Origin: JACKIC01 sp964392305
Lineage (GTDB): Bacteria; Planctomycetota; UBA1135; UBA2386
Direction of reading: 5' to 3'
Assembly (NCBI GenBank): GCA_964392305.1
Contig: CAYMPV010000019.1
Location: 51,131-115,130, forward strand
DNA length: 64,000 nt
The notes under the pieces were generated by a model. It did no database searches, had not been told where the DNA came from, and was given only the letters and a program-made list of their open reading frames with translations. The position numbers and the translations under genes are program-made. Shown piece by piece: positions 51,714 through 61,110 of this stretch. Positions within the stretch are counted from its first letter, which is position 1. The number at the start of each line of letters is the position of its first letter.

Positions 51714-53801
51714 TCAGAACTCGATCTGCGCATCGTCGACGCCGAGCGCCTGGCGTCGCGACAACCGCAACCGACCGCGGTCGTCGGCGCCGAGCACGGT
51801 GACGATCATCTCCTCGCCTTCGCGGGCGATGTCCCCGGCGTGGCGCACGGGCTGGTTGTCGAGTTCTTCGATCGGCACCAGGCCCTCGTTGACGGCGTTG
51901 ATCTTGACGAACGCGCCGAAGTCCTTCACGCCGGTGACGGTGCCGCGGTAACAGCGCCCGACGCGCAACACGCCGGCCGAGCGTTGGATCATCAGGATCG
52001 CGCGCTGCGCGCTGGTCTGGTCGGTGGCGTAGACGAGCACCTCGCCGCTGTCGTCGACCGACACCCGCGCGCCGCTGCTCTCGGTGATCGACTTGATGTT
52101 GGCGCCGCGTGCGCCGATCAGCGCGCCGACCGCGTCGGGCATGATCGCCAGCCTCGCCGCGCGCGGCACGAACCGCGACGGCGTGCCCGGCGCGGCGATC
52201 GTCTTGGCCATCTCGGTGAGGATGTGCAGGCGGCCGCGCCGCGCCTGTTCGAAGGCCAACGCCAGCACTTCGTCGGGCAGGCCGCCGAGTTTGTTGTCGA
52301 GCTGGATCGCGGTGATGCCGCGTTCGGTGCCGACGACCTTGAAGTCCATGTCGCCGAGGTGGTCCTCGTCGCCGAGGATGTCGCTGAGCACGGCGTGCCG
52401 GGTGCCGTCGCTGACCAGGCCCATGGCGATGCCGGCGACCGGGCGCGCCAGCGGCACCCCGGCGTGCAGCATCGCCATCGTGCCGCCGCACACCGTCGCC
52501 ATCGACGAACTGCCGTTGCTCTCGGTGATTTCCGACTCCAGCCGCAGCGTGAACGGGAAGTCCGACTTGGCCGGCAGCAGCGGCATCAGCCCGCGCCGCG
52601 CCAACATGCCGTGGCCGATCTCGCGGCGACCGGGGCCGCGCAGCGGCCGGATCTCGCCGACCGAGTAGGGCGGGAAGTTGTAGTGCAGGATGAAGCGCGT
52701 GGTGGTGCCGTGGTCGGCGAGCGTGTCCAGACGCAGCGCGTCGTCGGGGCTGCCCAGCGTGCAGGTGACGATCGCCTGGGTCTCGCCGCGCGTGAACAGC
52801 GCGGAACCGTGGGCGCGCGGCAGCAGGCCGACTTCGCTCCAGATCGGCCGGATCTGGTCCTTGGCGCGGCCGTCGAGGCGGCGGCCGTCGGCGAGCAGCA
52901 TCTCGCGCGTCTGGTTCCACACCGCCTCGCCGTAGGCGGTCTTGGCCAGGGGGCGATCGCCCTCGGGCAGCGCCTCGAGCCACCCGGCTTCGGCAGCCGC
53001 GATCGCCGCGCGCCGCTCGGTCTTGGTGTCGATGCGCAGCGCTGCGCGCAGCGCATCGAGCGTCGCGTCGGGCAGCACCGGCAGCGTCGCCGCCTCGGGC
53101 ACCGGCCACTTCGGCTTGCCGCCGAGCTCGCGCAGCTCGTCGAACGCCTTGCGGCAGCGGCCGATCCACTCGGTCGCCTGCGCGATCGCCGCCACCGCGT
53201 CGGCTTCGTTGACCTCACGCGCCTCACCTTCGAGCATCACCAGGCCCTCGGGGCCGACCGCGACCGAGAACTCGAGGTCCTTGGCGTCGCTCGCGTTCTT
53301 GCCGCCGAACGCGAGCCACTGGTCGTTGACGCGCTGGATGCGCAGGCCGCCGGCGGGGCCCTTGGCCGGCACCGGGCTGATGTGCAGCGCCGCGCACGCG
53401 GCGAGGATCGCCAGGCTCTCGAGGTCGCTGGTCGGTTCGGCGCTGAGCACCTGCACCTGCAGCTGCACGTCGGCGCGGTAGGTCTCGGGGAACAGCGAAC
53501 GCACGGTGCGGTCGATCAGTCGGCAGATCAGCACCTCGTGGTCGCTGATGCGGCCCTCGCGGCGTCCGAACCCGCCCGGGATGCGGCCGGCCGCGGCGTA
53601 CTTCTCGCGGTACTCGACGGTCAGTGGAAAGAAGTCCTGCCCGGGTTTGGCTTCGCTGGCGGCCGTGACGGTCGCCAGCACGACGTTGTCGCCGCAGCGG
53701 GCGAGCACGGCGCCGTGCGCCTGGCGGGCGATGCGACCGGTTTCGAAGCTGATCTCGGTGCCGGCGATCTTGACGGTGGTGCGGTGCGCCGCGGGTTGCA
53801 T
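51714..53801 (-). CDS. pnp: Polyribonucleotide nucleotidyltransferase (PNPase)
   Basis: PNPase degrades RNA 3'-5' using phosphate and can add nucleotides; it is a trimeric exoribonuclease of the RNA degradosome. The 695-residue length is normal. The first RNase PH-like core is seen at DFFPLTVEYREKYAAAGRIP (with GGFGRREGR) and the second at IRPIWSEVGLLPRAHGSALF to YNFPPYSVGE. LMPLLPAKSDFPFTLRLESE follows. The C terminus has a KH domain with IGARGANIKSI (GxxG) and an S1 domain (RGTVTGVKDFGAFVKINAVN). Start at ATG 53801 matches the family N terminus. Downstream it converges with a methyltransferase gene; upstream it is divergent from feoA. Confidence 0.96.
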   Translation of the reverse strand: MQPAAHRTTVKIAGTEISFETGRIARQAHGAVLARCGDNVVLATVTAASEAKPGQDFFPLTVEYREKYAAAGRIPGGFGRREGRISDHEVLICRLIDRTVRSLFPETYRADVQLQVQVLSAEPTSDLESLAILAACAALHISPVPAKGPAGGLRIQRVNDQWLAFGGKNASDAKDLEFSVAVGPEGLVMLEGEAREVNEADAVAAIAQATEWIGRCRKAFDELRELGGKPKWPVPEAATLPVLPDATLDALRAALRIDTKTERRAAIAAAEAGWLEALPEGDRPLAKTAYGEAVWNQTREMLLADGRRLDGRAKDQIRPIWSEVGLLPRAHGSALFTRGETQAIVTCTLGSPDDALRLDTLADHGTTTRFILHYNFPPYSVGEIRPLRGPGRREIGHGMLARRGLMPLLPAKSDFPFTLRLESEITESNGSSSMATVCGGTMAMLHAGVPLARPVAGIAMGLVSDGTRHAVLSDILGDEDHLGDMDFKVVGTERGITAIQLDNKLGGLPDEVLALAFEQARRGRLHILTEMAKTIAAPGTPSRFVPRAARLAIMPDAVGALIGARGANIKSITESSGARVSVDDSGEVLVYATDQTSAQRAILMIQRSAGVLRVGRCYRGTVTGVKDFGAFVKINAVNEGLVPIEELDNQPVRHAGDIAREGEEMIVTVLGADDRGRLRLSRRQALGVDDAQIEF

Positions 53802-53942
53802 GGTTGCCGATCTTGCCCGCCAGGGCGCCCGGGTCCAGCGCGGCAAGCCTACGAACCAAAGACCCTTGCGCACCCGGCAGCGGCAGGCGATAGTTCCGAA
53901 CTGAGATCACGTCTCAAGAACTACAGGCCAGCCTTGCCCCCA

Positions 53943-54233
53943 GTGTCCGCACCTTCCGTTCCCGTCGCCGCCCTCTCGTCCCCGGTCCACCCCTGCCGGT
54001 TTGCGGCGAACCTGCGCCGCGGCGAGCTTGCCACGGTCGACGCGGTGACGGGTGGCGACGAACTCGCGGCGCGCCTGGACGCATGCGGTTTGTGGCCCGG
54101 CGCCCCGATCGAACTCCTGGCCGTGGCGCCGTTCGGTGATCCGCTGCTGTTCTGCGTGCACGGTTACCGCCTGGCGCTGCGCCGCAGCGAAGCCGAACGC
54201 GTGTCGGTGCGCGTCGTGGAGCCGCAGTCGTGA
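53943..54233 (+). CDS. feoA: Ferrous iron transport protein A
   Basis: The 96-residue product has about 15 extra N-terminal residues and a FeoA SH3-like domain: LRRGELATVDAVTGGDELAA, RLDACGLWPGAPIELLAVAP (the RLxxLGLxPG-type motif) and YRLALRRSEAERVSV. FeoA is a small cytoplasmic partner needed for FeoB-mediated Fe2+ uptake. Its stop overlaps the feoB start by GTGA, which supports coupling. The start is uncertain: GTG 53943 or TTG 53934, neither with a clean ribosome site. Confidence 0.82.
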   Translation: MSAPSVPVAALSSPVHPCRFAANLRRGELATVDAVTGGDELAARLDACGLWPGAPIELLAVAPFGDPLLFCVHGYRLALRRSEAERVSVRVVEPQS

Positions 54234-56161
54234 GCGCCGCGGTGGGCCACGAGGCCGTGATCGCGTCGCGCAAGGTGGCGCTGGTCGGCCGCGCCAACGC
54301 CGGCAAGACGTCGTTGTTGATGCATCTCACCGGCAGCCTGCAGCGGCCGTCGAACTTCCCGGGCACCTCGGTCGAGTGCATCACCAGCGAGACCGTGCAC
54401 GGCGCGACGCGGCTGTGCATCCTCGACCTTCCCGGTATCGCTTCGCTGCGCGCGGTCAGCCGCGACGAGCAGGTGGCGCTCGAGTGCCTGGGCGCCGGCA
54501 GCAGTGTTGAACAGCATCCGGATCTGCTGTGTGCGGTGCTCGATGCCAGCAAGCTGCCGGTTGAGTTGCGCCTGCTGCAGCAGCTGCGCACGCTCGATCG
54601 ACCGCTGGTCGTGGCGCTGACCAAACTCGACGTCGCGGCCGCCGAAGGCATGCCGGTCGACGTCGAACGGTTACAGCGAGCGCTCGGCCTGCCGCTGCTC
54701 GCGGTCAACGGCGCCGACGGCGCAGGTGTCGCTGAACTCAAGCAACTGCTGGCCGACGTCGCCTTGACGCCGCCGCCGCCGATCAGCGGGGTCGTTTCGA
54801 CGCCCGTCGCCGAGCGGCCGCGCGGCCGCCGTTCGCGCACCGACCGTCTCGACGCGTTGTTGCTGCACCCGCTGCTCGGGCCGCTGCTGCTGATCGGCGT
54901 GCTGGTGTTCATGTTCCAGCTGGTGTTCACGGTCGCCGAGCCGTTCATCGGCTGGGTCGAGACCGCGCAGGGTTGGGTCGAGACCGGCGTCGCCGCGCTG
55001 GTTCCGGAAGGCATGCTGCGCAGCTTCCTGGTCGACGGCATGGTCAACGGCGTCGGCTCGGTGCTGGTGTTCGTGCCGCAGATCGCGCTGCTGATCGCGT
55101 TCGTCAGCGCCGTCGAGATGTCGGGTTACATGGCGCGCGCCGTGTTCCTGCTCGACCGGCTGCTGCGCAAGTTCGGTCTGTCGGGCAAGAGTTTCGTGCC
55201 GCTGACCAGCAGCTTCGCCTGCGCGATCCCGGGCATCCTCGGCGCGCGTATCCTCGAGAACGAACGCGATCGCCTGGCGACGATCCTGGTCGCGCCGCTG
55301 ATGTCGTGCTCGGCGCGCCTGCCCGTCTACGTGGTGATGCTCGCGGCGTTCTTCCCCGCGGCGCAGGCCGGACTCCTGCTCCTGCTGCTGTATCTGCTGG
55401 GCATCGTCACGGCCGCCGTCGTCGCCAAGTTGCTGCGCAAGACGGTGCTCAAGGGCGGCACTTCGGTGCTGGCCATGGAACTGCCGGTCTACCAGCGGCC
55501 GCGGCTGCGCCTGGTCGCGGCGCACACCTGGGTCGCCGTGCGCAGCTTCCTGCGCACCGCCGGCACGGTGATCCTGGTGGCGACGGTGGTGGTCTGGGCG
55601 CTCGGCTACTTCCCGCGGCCGGCGGCGATCGCAGCATCGTTCGACGCACGACGCGCCGCCGTGGTGGCGGGGCCCGACGGCGACGAGGCGCGTGCGCGGC
55701 TCGACGCGCAGCAAGCGGGCGCCTACCTCGAACAGAGTTATCTGGCGAGCATCGGTCGCGCCGTGCAGCCAGTGTTCGCGCCGGCCGGATTCGACTGGAA
55801 GATCACCGTCGGTGTGCTCGCTGCGTTCCCGGCGCGCGAACTGGTGATCCCTACTCTCGGCACCCTCTACAGCCTGGGTGAGGTCGAGGCTTCGGCCGAC
55901 GAAGCCGACATGCGCTTGCGCGATGCCCTGCGTGAGCAGAAGGGCCCCGACGGCAAACCCGGACTCAACAGCCTGATCGCGCTGGCGGTGATGGCGTTCT
56001 TCGCGTTGTGCAGCCAGTGCGTCGGCACGCTCGCGGCGATCCGGCGCGAGACCCATTCGTGGAAGTGGCCGCTGTTCACGTTCGGTTACATGACCACGTT
56101 GGCGTGGGTGGTCGCGGTCGGCATCTACCAGGTCGGTAGCTGGATGGGGTTCGGCGGCTAG
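54230..56161 (+). CDS. feoB: Ferrous iron transporter FeoB
   Basis: The 643-residue protein is FeoB: an N-terminal G domain, a helical GDI region, then about eight to ten membrane spans. The P-loop is VGRANAGKTSLLM (GxxxxGKT), the G3 motif is LDLPG, and G4 is TKLD, where NKxD is usual. The membrane core carries SSFACAIPGILGARILENER (with the conserved Cys) and MSCSARLPVYVVMLAAFFP, both FeoB hallmarks. It moves Fe2+ inward, gated by GTP. The length is about 100 residues less than E. coli FeoB (773) and close to other compact forms. GTG at 54230 overlaps feoA's stop. Confidence 0.94.
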   Translation: MSAAVGHEAVIASRKVALVGRANAGKTSLLMHLTGSLQRPSNFPGTSVECITSETVHGATRLCILDLPGIASLRAVSRDEQVALECLGAGSSVEQHPDLLCAVLDASKLPVELRLLQQLRTLDRPLVVALTKLDVAAAEGMPVDVERLQRALGLPLLAVNGADGAGVAELKQLLADVALTPPPPISGVVSTPVAERPRGRRSRTDRLDALLLHPLLGPLLLIGVLVFMFQLVFTVAEPFIGWVETAQGWVETGVAALVPEGMLRSFLVDGMVNGVGSVLVFVPQIALLIAFVSAVEMSGYMARAVFLLDRLLRKFGLSGKSFVPLTSSFACAIPGILGARILENERDRLATILVAPLMSCSARLPVYVVMLAAFFPAAQAGLLLLLLYLLGIVTAAVVAKLLRKTVLKGGTSVLAMELPVYQRPRLRLVAAHTWVAVRSFLRTAGTVILVATVVVWALGYFPRPAAIAASFDARRAAVVAGPDGDEARARLDAQQAGAYLEQSYLASIGRAVQPVFAPAGFDWKITVGVLAAFPARELVIPTLGTLYSLGEVEASADEADMRLRDALREQKGPDGKPGLNSLIALAVMAFFALCSQCVGTLAAIRRETHSWKWPLFTFGYMTTLAWVVAVGIYQVGSWMGFGG

Positions 56162-56203
56162 GGTCTGGGCCCGGGCCAGCGGCGGACTCGATCGCCCAAC
56201 CGC

Positions 56204-57541
56204 TCAGGCGCGCAGATGCAGCACCCCGGTGCTGTCGCCGAACGACTCTTCGCGCACCCCGACCGCGTGCAGCATGCCGAGCAGCAGGTTGCTCATCGGC
56301 ACGTCTTCCCCGTAGCGACGGTACTCACCGTGCCTCACGTCGAAGGCGCCGCCGCCGGCGAGCAGCAGCGGCAGGTCGCGCGCGTTGTGGGTGGTGCTGC
56401 AGCAGCTGCCGTAGAGGGTGAGCGTGCTGTCGAGCAACGGGCCGTGTTCGTCGCGCGTCTGCGCCAGGCGCTCGAGGTAGTAGGCGAACTGCGTGGCGTG
56501 CCACTGGTCGTAGCGGCCCCACTCTTGCCAGTGCCCCTCGTGGGTGTCGTGGCTGATCGTGTGGTGGCCGCGTTTGATGCCGAGCGCGAGGTTGGGGAAG
56601 TTGTCGGCGAAGCCCATGCCGTCCTCGCGTCCGGTCATGAAGGTGATCACGCGCGTCAGGTCGGTCTGCAGGGCCAGCACCATCAGGTCGAACATCGAAC
56701 GCAGGTACGCCTGAGGGTCGATGTGGGCGGCGGCGTCGAGCTGCAGGCCGCTGGCGTCGAACGGCTTCATCGGCACCGCGAGCCAGGCCTCGTTGCGGCG
56801 GATCTGCTCTTCGACGGAATTCAGCGACGACAGGTAGTCGTCGAGCTTGGCCTGGTCGTGTTTGCCCAGGCGCGCGTGCAGGCGTTTGCTGTCCTCGAGC
56901 ACGAGGTCGACGATCTTCTTGCCCTGCGCGATGCTCTGCCGGCGCGTGGCGGTGTCGCCGCGGCCGGCGGCGCCGAAGTAACGTTCGAAGATCTGCCGCG
57001 GCCGGTGCTCGGACGGCATCGGTTTGCCGGCGAAGTCGAACGACAGGGTCGAGACGCGCGACTTGTAGCCGACGCCACCGTCGGTCGAGAGCACCAGTGA
57101 CGGGAAGCGCGTCGCGCTCTCGAGGTGGTGGGCCGCGACCTGATCGACGGAGACGCGGTTCTTGTAGGTGTCGCCGCGCATGTCACCGGCGGTCAGCCAG
57201 GTGTCTCCCGCCATGTGGCCGAGCAGCTCGCGGCTCAACGGGTGGCTGAGTCCGCCGAACAACGACAGCTGCTCGCGGAACGGCGCCAGCGGCTGCAGCA
57301 CCTTGGTGAACTGGTAGTCGCGCCCTTGGCCGCGCGGGAACCAGTTCCAGTCGCCGTCCTTGGCGTCGTCGGCGCCGGGCATCGCTGCGCCGTTGGGGAA
57401 GTAGACGAAGCAGATGCGCCGGGGCCGATCGTCGCGGTGGGCAGCCGCGCGCGGGGCCATCGCCTCGAGCCACGGCAGCGCGCAGGCCACGCCGGCGCCG
57501 CGCAGGAAAGTGCGTCGATCGATCGGCTCGTGGTGCACCAT
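56204..57541 (-). CDS. DUF1552 protein with Tat signal
   Basis: The 445-residue protein begins with a twin-arginine signal (IDRRTFLRGAGVACALPWLE, Arg pair at 9-10), so it is probably exported folded. The body has DUF1552 features: RRICFVYFPNGAAMPG near residue 43, TLSFDFAGKPMPSEHRPRQI, MFDLMVLALQTDLTRVITFM, HTISHDTHEGHWQEW and LLAGGGAF. DUF1552 proteins are abundant in Planctomycetes and related phyla and are nearly always encoded next to a DUF1592 cytochrome, as here (eight-base gap). They may help degrade or sense complex polymers, but this is unproven. It is transcribed after the DUF1592 gene, in one unit. Confidence 0.93.
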   Translation of the reverse strand: MVHHEPIDRRTFLRGAGVACALPWLEAMAPRAAAHRDDRPRRICFVYFPNGAAMPGADDAKDGDWNWFPRGQGRDYQFTKVLQPLAPFREQLSLFGGLSHPLSRELLGHMAGDTWLTAGDMRGDTYKNRVSVDQVAAHHLESATRFPSLVLSTDGGVGYKSRVSTLSFDFAGKPMPSEHRPRQIFERYFGAAGRGDTATRRQSIAQGKKIVDLVLEDSKRLHARLGKHDQAKLDDYLSSLNSVEEQIRRNEAWLAVPMKPFDASGLQLDAAAHIDPQAYLRSMFDLMVLALQTDLTRVITFMTGREDGMGFADNFPNLALGIKRGHHTISHDTHEGHWQEWGRYDQWHATQFAYYLERLAQTRDEHGPLLDSTLTLYGSCCSTTHNARDLPLLLAGGGAFDVRHGEYRRYGEDVPMSNLLLGMLHAVGVREESFGDSTGVLHLRA

Positions 57542-57549
57542 GGTTCTCT

Positions 57550-60500
57550 TCAGGGCCGTTGGAAGGAATCGCTGCCGACGATGTGGCGCACGATCGCGCG
57601 CAGACGATACCCGTCCTGCCGGCTCGCTGCCGTGATCCGCGTCAGTTCTTCGTCGTCGGCGAAGTTGAGGTCGCGGCCCAGGGCGTAGGCGAACAGGTGC
57701 TCGACGAAGGCGCGCGCCAGCACGTCGGCCTGCTCGTCGAGCAGCCAGCGTTTGAGCGCGTCGATGCCGTCGATCGCGGTGCCGTCGGGCAGCGTGGTGC
57801 TGGCGTCGACGGGCTTGCCGGCGCGGATCGTCTCGAACAGGCCGACCGCGTTGTAGTTCTCGAAGGCGAGCCCGTAGGGGTCGATGCCCTTGTGGCAGTC
57901 GCGGCACGAGGCGCTGTCGCGGTGACGTTCGAGCTGCTGCGCGAGCGTCAGGCCCGCGGCGCCCGGTTCGTTCGGGTCGAGCCGCGGCACGTTGGGTGGC
58001 GGTGGCGGCGGTTCGTCGCCGAGCAGTTGCTTCTTGAGCCAGACCGCACGTTTGATCGGGTGCGGCGAGCTGCCGTCGCTGTGGCCGGCGAGGAACGCGC
58101 CCTGCGACAGCAGACCGCCGCGCCGTTGCGCGGCGGTCACGGGCACGCGCCGGAACTGCGGCCCCGCGACGCCGGTGATGCCGTAGAACTCGGCGAGGTT
58201 CTGATTGAGCATCGTGAAGTCCGCGTCGACGAACTGCAGGATGCTCGCGTCGGTGCGCAGCACTTCGGCGACGAACCCGTAGGTCTCCTCGGCCATGTCG
58301 CGCTTGACGAACCGCGTGAACTTGGGGAAGCGGTCGACGTCGACGGCGATGTTCTCGAGCCGGTCGAGGCGCAGCCATTCGCGCGTGAACGACCGCACGA
58401 AACGCGCCGCGCGCGGGTCGTCGAGCAGCCGTTCGAGCTGCTGCGGCAACGACGCGCGCAGTTGGCCGGCCGCGGCGAGGTCCCCGAGGTCGCTGTCGGG
58501 CGGCGAGTTCCACAAGAAGAACGACAGGCGCGTCGCCAGCGCCGGTTCGGCGAGCAGCGCGGTGGCGGTGGCATGGTCCGCCGCGGTGTCCACCGGTTCT
58601 GCGAGGAACAGGAAGTTCGGTGAGCACAAAGCGGCGACCAGCACCTCCCGCACGGCGTCTTCGTAGCCGTCCCCGCCATCGGCCACGTCGCCGCGCAGCT
58701 CGCGCCAGAAGCCCAGGTATCGCTCGACCTCGCCTGCTGACACGGGCCGCCGGAACGCACGCGTGAGGAACCGTTCGAGCACCAGCCGCGTGTAGGCAAC
58801 CTCATCGGGCGCTTCACCGCCGGGTCTTTCCGGTGCGTCGATGAAGATGTCGGTGTGCGATCTGGGCGGCCAGACCGGATGGTAGGGGGCTTCGACCTCG
58901 ATCGAGCGCACCAGCAGCGGCGGGCCGGTTGCGCCGCGCGACTTGACCAGGTGGTCGTTGTAGAGGCCGATCAGCAGGAAGCCCGACAGGACCTCGTTGT
59001 CGCCGCTCTCGGGCTCGGGGATCGGCATGTTCTCGAGCCGATCGGTGAACTCGTAGGTCTGCCAGCCGTCGGTCGCGTGCACTTCCTGGGACTTGCCGAA
59101 GGTCGCGTAGACCATGCCGTCGTCGGTGCGGGTGCCTGCGTAGGCGCGGATCGCCGGCAGCTTGCCCGCGATCGCCGCGTTCAATTCGCCGACCTTGGCC
59201 GTGGTGCGCTGCACGAACGGGTGCTCGGGCGGCAGCGGCGAGAGCACGACGTGGCTGAAACCGACGAAGAACGGACCGCCGAGTTCGAGCGCGTGACTCC
59301 CGGCGCGCAGGTTGGCGACGCCGAGCGCCGTGATCGCGCGCGGTCGTTGGCGCTGCGCTTCGCTGAGTTCCGGTCGCAGATCGAGCCGGCGGTCGTCGAT
59401 CGACAAGCGCACCGAAGGCATGCCGTCGGCGGCCACGACCGGATGCACGAGGTCGATCTGGAAGAAGCCGTCGTGCGGCAGTTCGAACTTCAGGCGGGCC
59501 TTGCTCGGCTGCGGCACGTCGACACTGAGCAGCGTGTCTTCCTGCAGGCGCACGTTCTCGCGCTGCTTGCTGTCCTTGGCGAGCAGCACGATCGAGCCGG
59601 CAACGCCACGCACCTCGCCATCCTCGCCGAAGCTGGCCAGCGTGGTCTTGCCGTCGGGCGAGACCAGCACCTGCTTGTGCGCGGTCGGGATCTGGCCGCG
59701 GCGGGCCGACACGCGCATCACGAACGGTCCCTGCTCCGGGAAGCAACGCTGCATCTCGAGCTTGAGGTTGGGGGAGGGGCCTTGCCACGAGCCCGGCGCC
59801 TTCTCGACGTGCGGCAGCGCCGAATAGAGCACGATGCCCTCGTCGACGACGGTGAAGCGATCCTCCGACGAACCGCGGAGCCCGACGCTGATCTTGCCGC
59901 GGACGCGATCCCACTCGGCCTGCTGGGCGGCATCGGCCGCGCGTAACGGCGTGCCGTCGACGCCCAGGATGTCGATGACGAAGTCGTTCCTGCTCAGCGG
60001 CACCGACTGGTAACCGCCAGTCTCCGCGGCGACCTTGCCGGCGCCGATACCGCGCCCGAACGTGATCCGGTAACGCGTCGGCGACGGCCGCGGGCCGGTG
60101 ACGATCGCCTGCCCCAGTGCTTGCCGGGCGATCTGCTGGTAGTAGTCGAGGTGCAGTGGGGAGGCCTGCAGCACTTCACCGTTGTTGGAGAAGCCCAGCT
60201 TCGACTTGCCGTCGTCGGGCAACACCCGGCCGAAGTCGATCGGCACGCCGAGCAGGTCCTGCAGCGCGTTGGTGTATTGATCCTTGGTCAGGCGGCGCAG
60301 CACCGTGCGGCGTTCGCCGTGCAAACGCGCCGCGGCGTCGCGCAGTGAGGTGGTCATCCAGTCGACGATCACGCGGCGTTCGGCGTCGTTGGGCTGGTCC
60401 TCGTCTTCGGGCGGCATCTCGGCCCCGTTGATCATGTCCAGCGCCGATCGCCAGCCCTCGGCGTCGGCGCGGCCGGGCAGGCTGGGATCCAAGGTGTCGA

Positions 60501-60726
60501 GCCGCACGTCGCCCTTCTGCTTGTCGGGGCCGTGGCAGCCAAAGCAGTACCGCTGCAGCAGGGGCAACACCTTGGTTGTGAAGTCGGTGGTCGCGAAGTC
60601 GGTGGAGGCGAGGTCGGTCGCGGCCGGGGTCGTGGCCGCGGGGGGCTCTTGCGCGGCGATACCGCCCATCAGCGCCGACAGTACGACGACGAACGAGGCA
60701 GGAAGGTGCGTCGGTGCGGTGTTCAA
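57550..60726 (-). CDS. DUF1592/PSCyt1 planctomycete cytochrome-type protein
   Basis: The 1058-residue exported protein has a signal peptide (LPASFVVVLSALMGGIAAQ). A c-type heme motif CFGCHG at Cys61-Cys64-His65 lies in the planctomycete cytochrome C (PSCyt1/DUF1587-like) region. A second CRDCH motif near residue 950 in SCRDCHKGIDPYGLAFENYN is the DUF1588 hallmark. In between, VLRRLTKDQYTNALQDLLGV (DUF1587) and LVLERFLTRAFRRPVSAGEV (DUF1595/1592) are recognisable, and a large beta-rich insertion lies in the first half. The two heme sites suggest electron transfer. The start is TTG at 60726, supported by GGAG eight bases upstream; no later start keeps the signal peptide. A short 15-base tandem repeat encodes the TDF segments after the signal. 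Confidence 0.93.
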   Translation of the reverse strand: MNTAPTHLPASFVVVLSALMGGIAAQEPPAATTPAATDLASTDFATTDFTTKVLPLLQRYCFGCHGPDKQKGDVRLDTLDPSLPGRADAEGWRSALDMINGAEMPPEDEDQPNDAERRVIVDWMTTSLRDAAARLHGERRTVLRRLTKDQYTNALQDLLGVPIDFGRVLPDDGKSKLGFSNNGEVLQASPLHLDYYQQIARQALGQAIVTGPRPSPTRYRITFGRGIGAGKVAAETGGYQSVPLSRNDFVIDILGVDGTPLRAADAAQQAEWDRVRGKISVGLRGSSEDRFTVVDEGIVLYSALPHVEKAPGSWQGPSPNLKLEMQRCFPEQGPFVMRVSARRGQIPTAHKQVLVSPDGKTTLASFGEDGEVRGVAGSIVLLAKDSKQRENVRLQEDTLLSVDVPQPSKARLKFELPHDGFFQIDLVHPVVAADGMPSVRLSIDDRRLDLRPELSEAQRQRPRAITALGVANLRAGSHALELGGPFFVGFSHVVLSPLPPEHPFVQRTTAKVGELNAAIAGKLPAIRAYAGTRTDDGMVYATFGKSQEVHATDGWQTYEFTDRLENMPIPEPESGDNEVLSGFLLIGLYNDHLVKSRGATGPPLLVRSIEVEAPYHPVWPPRSHTDIFIDAPERPGGEAPDEVAYTRLVLERFLTRAFRRPVSAGEVERYLGFWRELRGDVADGGDGYEDAVREVLVAALCSPNFLFLAEPVDTAADHATATALLAEPALATRLSFFLWNSPPDSDLGDLAAAGQLRASLPQQLERLLDDPRAARFVRSFTREWLRLDRLENIAVDVDRFPKFTRFVKRDMAEETYGFVAEVLRTDASILQFVDADFTMLNQNLAEFYGITGVAGPQFRRVPVTAAQRRGGLLSQGAFLAGHSDGSSPHPIKRAVWLKKQLLGDEPPPPPPNVPRLDPNEPGAAGLTLAQQLERHRDSASCRDCHKGIDPYGLAFENYNAVGLFETIRAGKPVDASTTLPDGTAIDGIDALKRWLLDEQADVLARAFVEHLFAYALGRDLNFADDEELTRITAASRQDGYRLRAIVRHIVGSDSFQRP
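60581..60623 (-). repeat. 15-bp tandem repeat, about three copies, in the DUF1592 gene
   Basis: AAGTCGGTGG followed by TCGCG or AGGCG (plus strand) occurs at 60581 and 60596, with a partial third copy at 60611. It encodes the short Thr-Asp-Phe-rich linker between the signal peptide and the heme domain. Confidence 0.75.
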
Positions 60727-60734
60727 CGGCTGGG

Positions 60735-60738
60735 CTCC
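60735..60738 (-). promoter_or_regulatory. Shine-Dalgarno GGAG deciding a TTG start
   Basis: GGAG (minus strand) lies eight bases before TTG 60726, whose product opens directly with a signal peptide. It settles the start of the DUF1592 gene. Confidence 0.6.
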
Positions 60739-60813
60739 GGTGGCCGACGGCGCGACCAGGGTGCGACGATTGAACCAGGGCAGGGACCTGACGCAAGCCG
60801 CAGGCCCTGCGCT

Positions 60814-61110
60814 TCAGTCCAGGTCGAAGATGTTGCGCGGCCGCTCGTCCTTGTCCTTCTTCGCCTCCTCCTTGGCGCGCTGCAGTTCCTTCTCGAGCAG
60901 GTCCTTCTCCTTCTTCACCTGCTGCGCGGCGCTGCCCCAGATCTTGTCGAGCTGCTGCGACTGCTTCTTCTGTTCACCGAGCAGCGAGTCGAGGTCGCGG
61001 CCGCCCTTGGCTTCCTCGGGGCGGGCGGCGCGCGCCTTGCCGGAGCGCGTGTCGACCTCGATCGACTTGTTGCAGCAGGGGCAGGAGAAGGTGAAGACGG
61101 TCTGGGCCAT
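60814..61110 (-). CDS. Small protein: Cys-pair zinc-ribbon-like head with charged coiled-coil tail
   Basis: I do not recognise a family. The 98-residue product starts MAQTVFTFSCPCCNKSIEVD, a compact CxxC pair typical of half a zinc ribbon. The rest is a highly charged helix (KKQSQQLDKIWGSAAQQVKK; LLEKELQRAKEEAKKDKDER). With only two Cys it could bind zinc as a dimer. It is cytoplasmic by appearance. It lies 87 bases upstream of the DUF1592 start on the same strand, so the two may share a transcript. Divergent from the sigma-factor gene. Confidence 0.7.
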   Translation of the reverse strand: MAQTVFTFSCPCCNKSIEVDTRSGKARAARPEEAKGGRDLDSLLGEQKKQSQQLDKIWGSAAQQVKKEKDLLEKELQRAKEEAKKDKDERPRNIFDLD

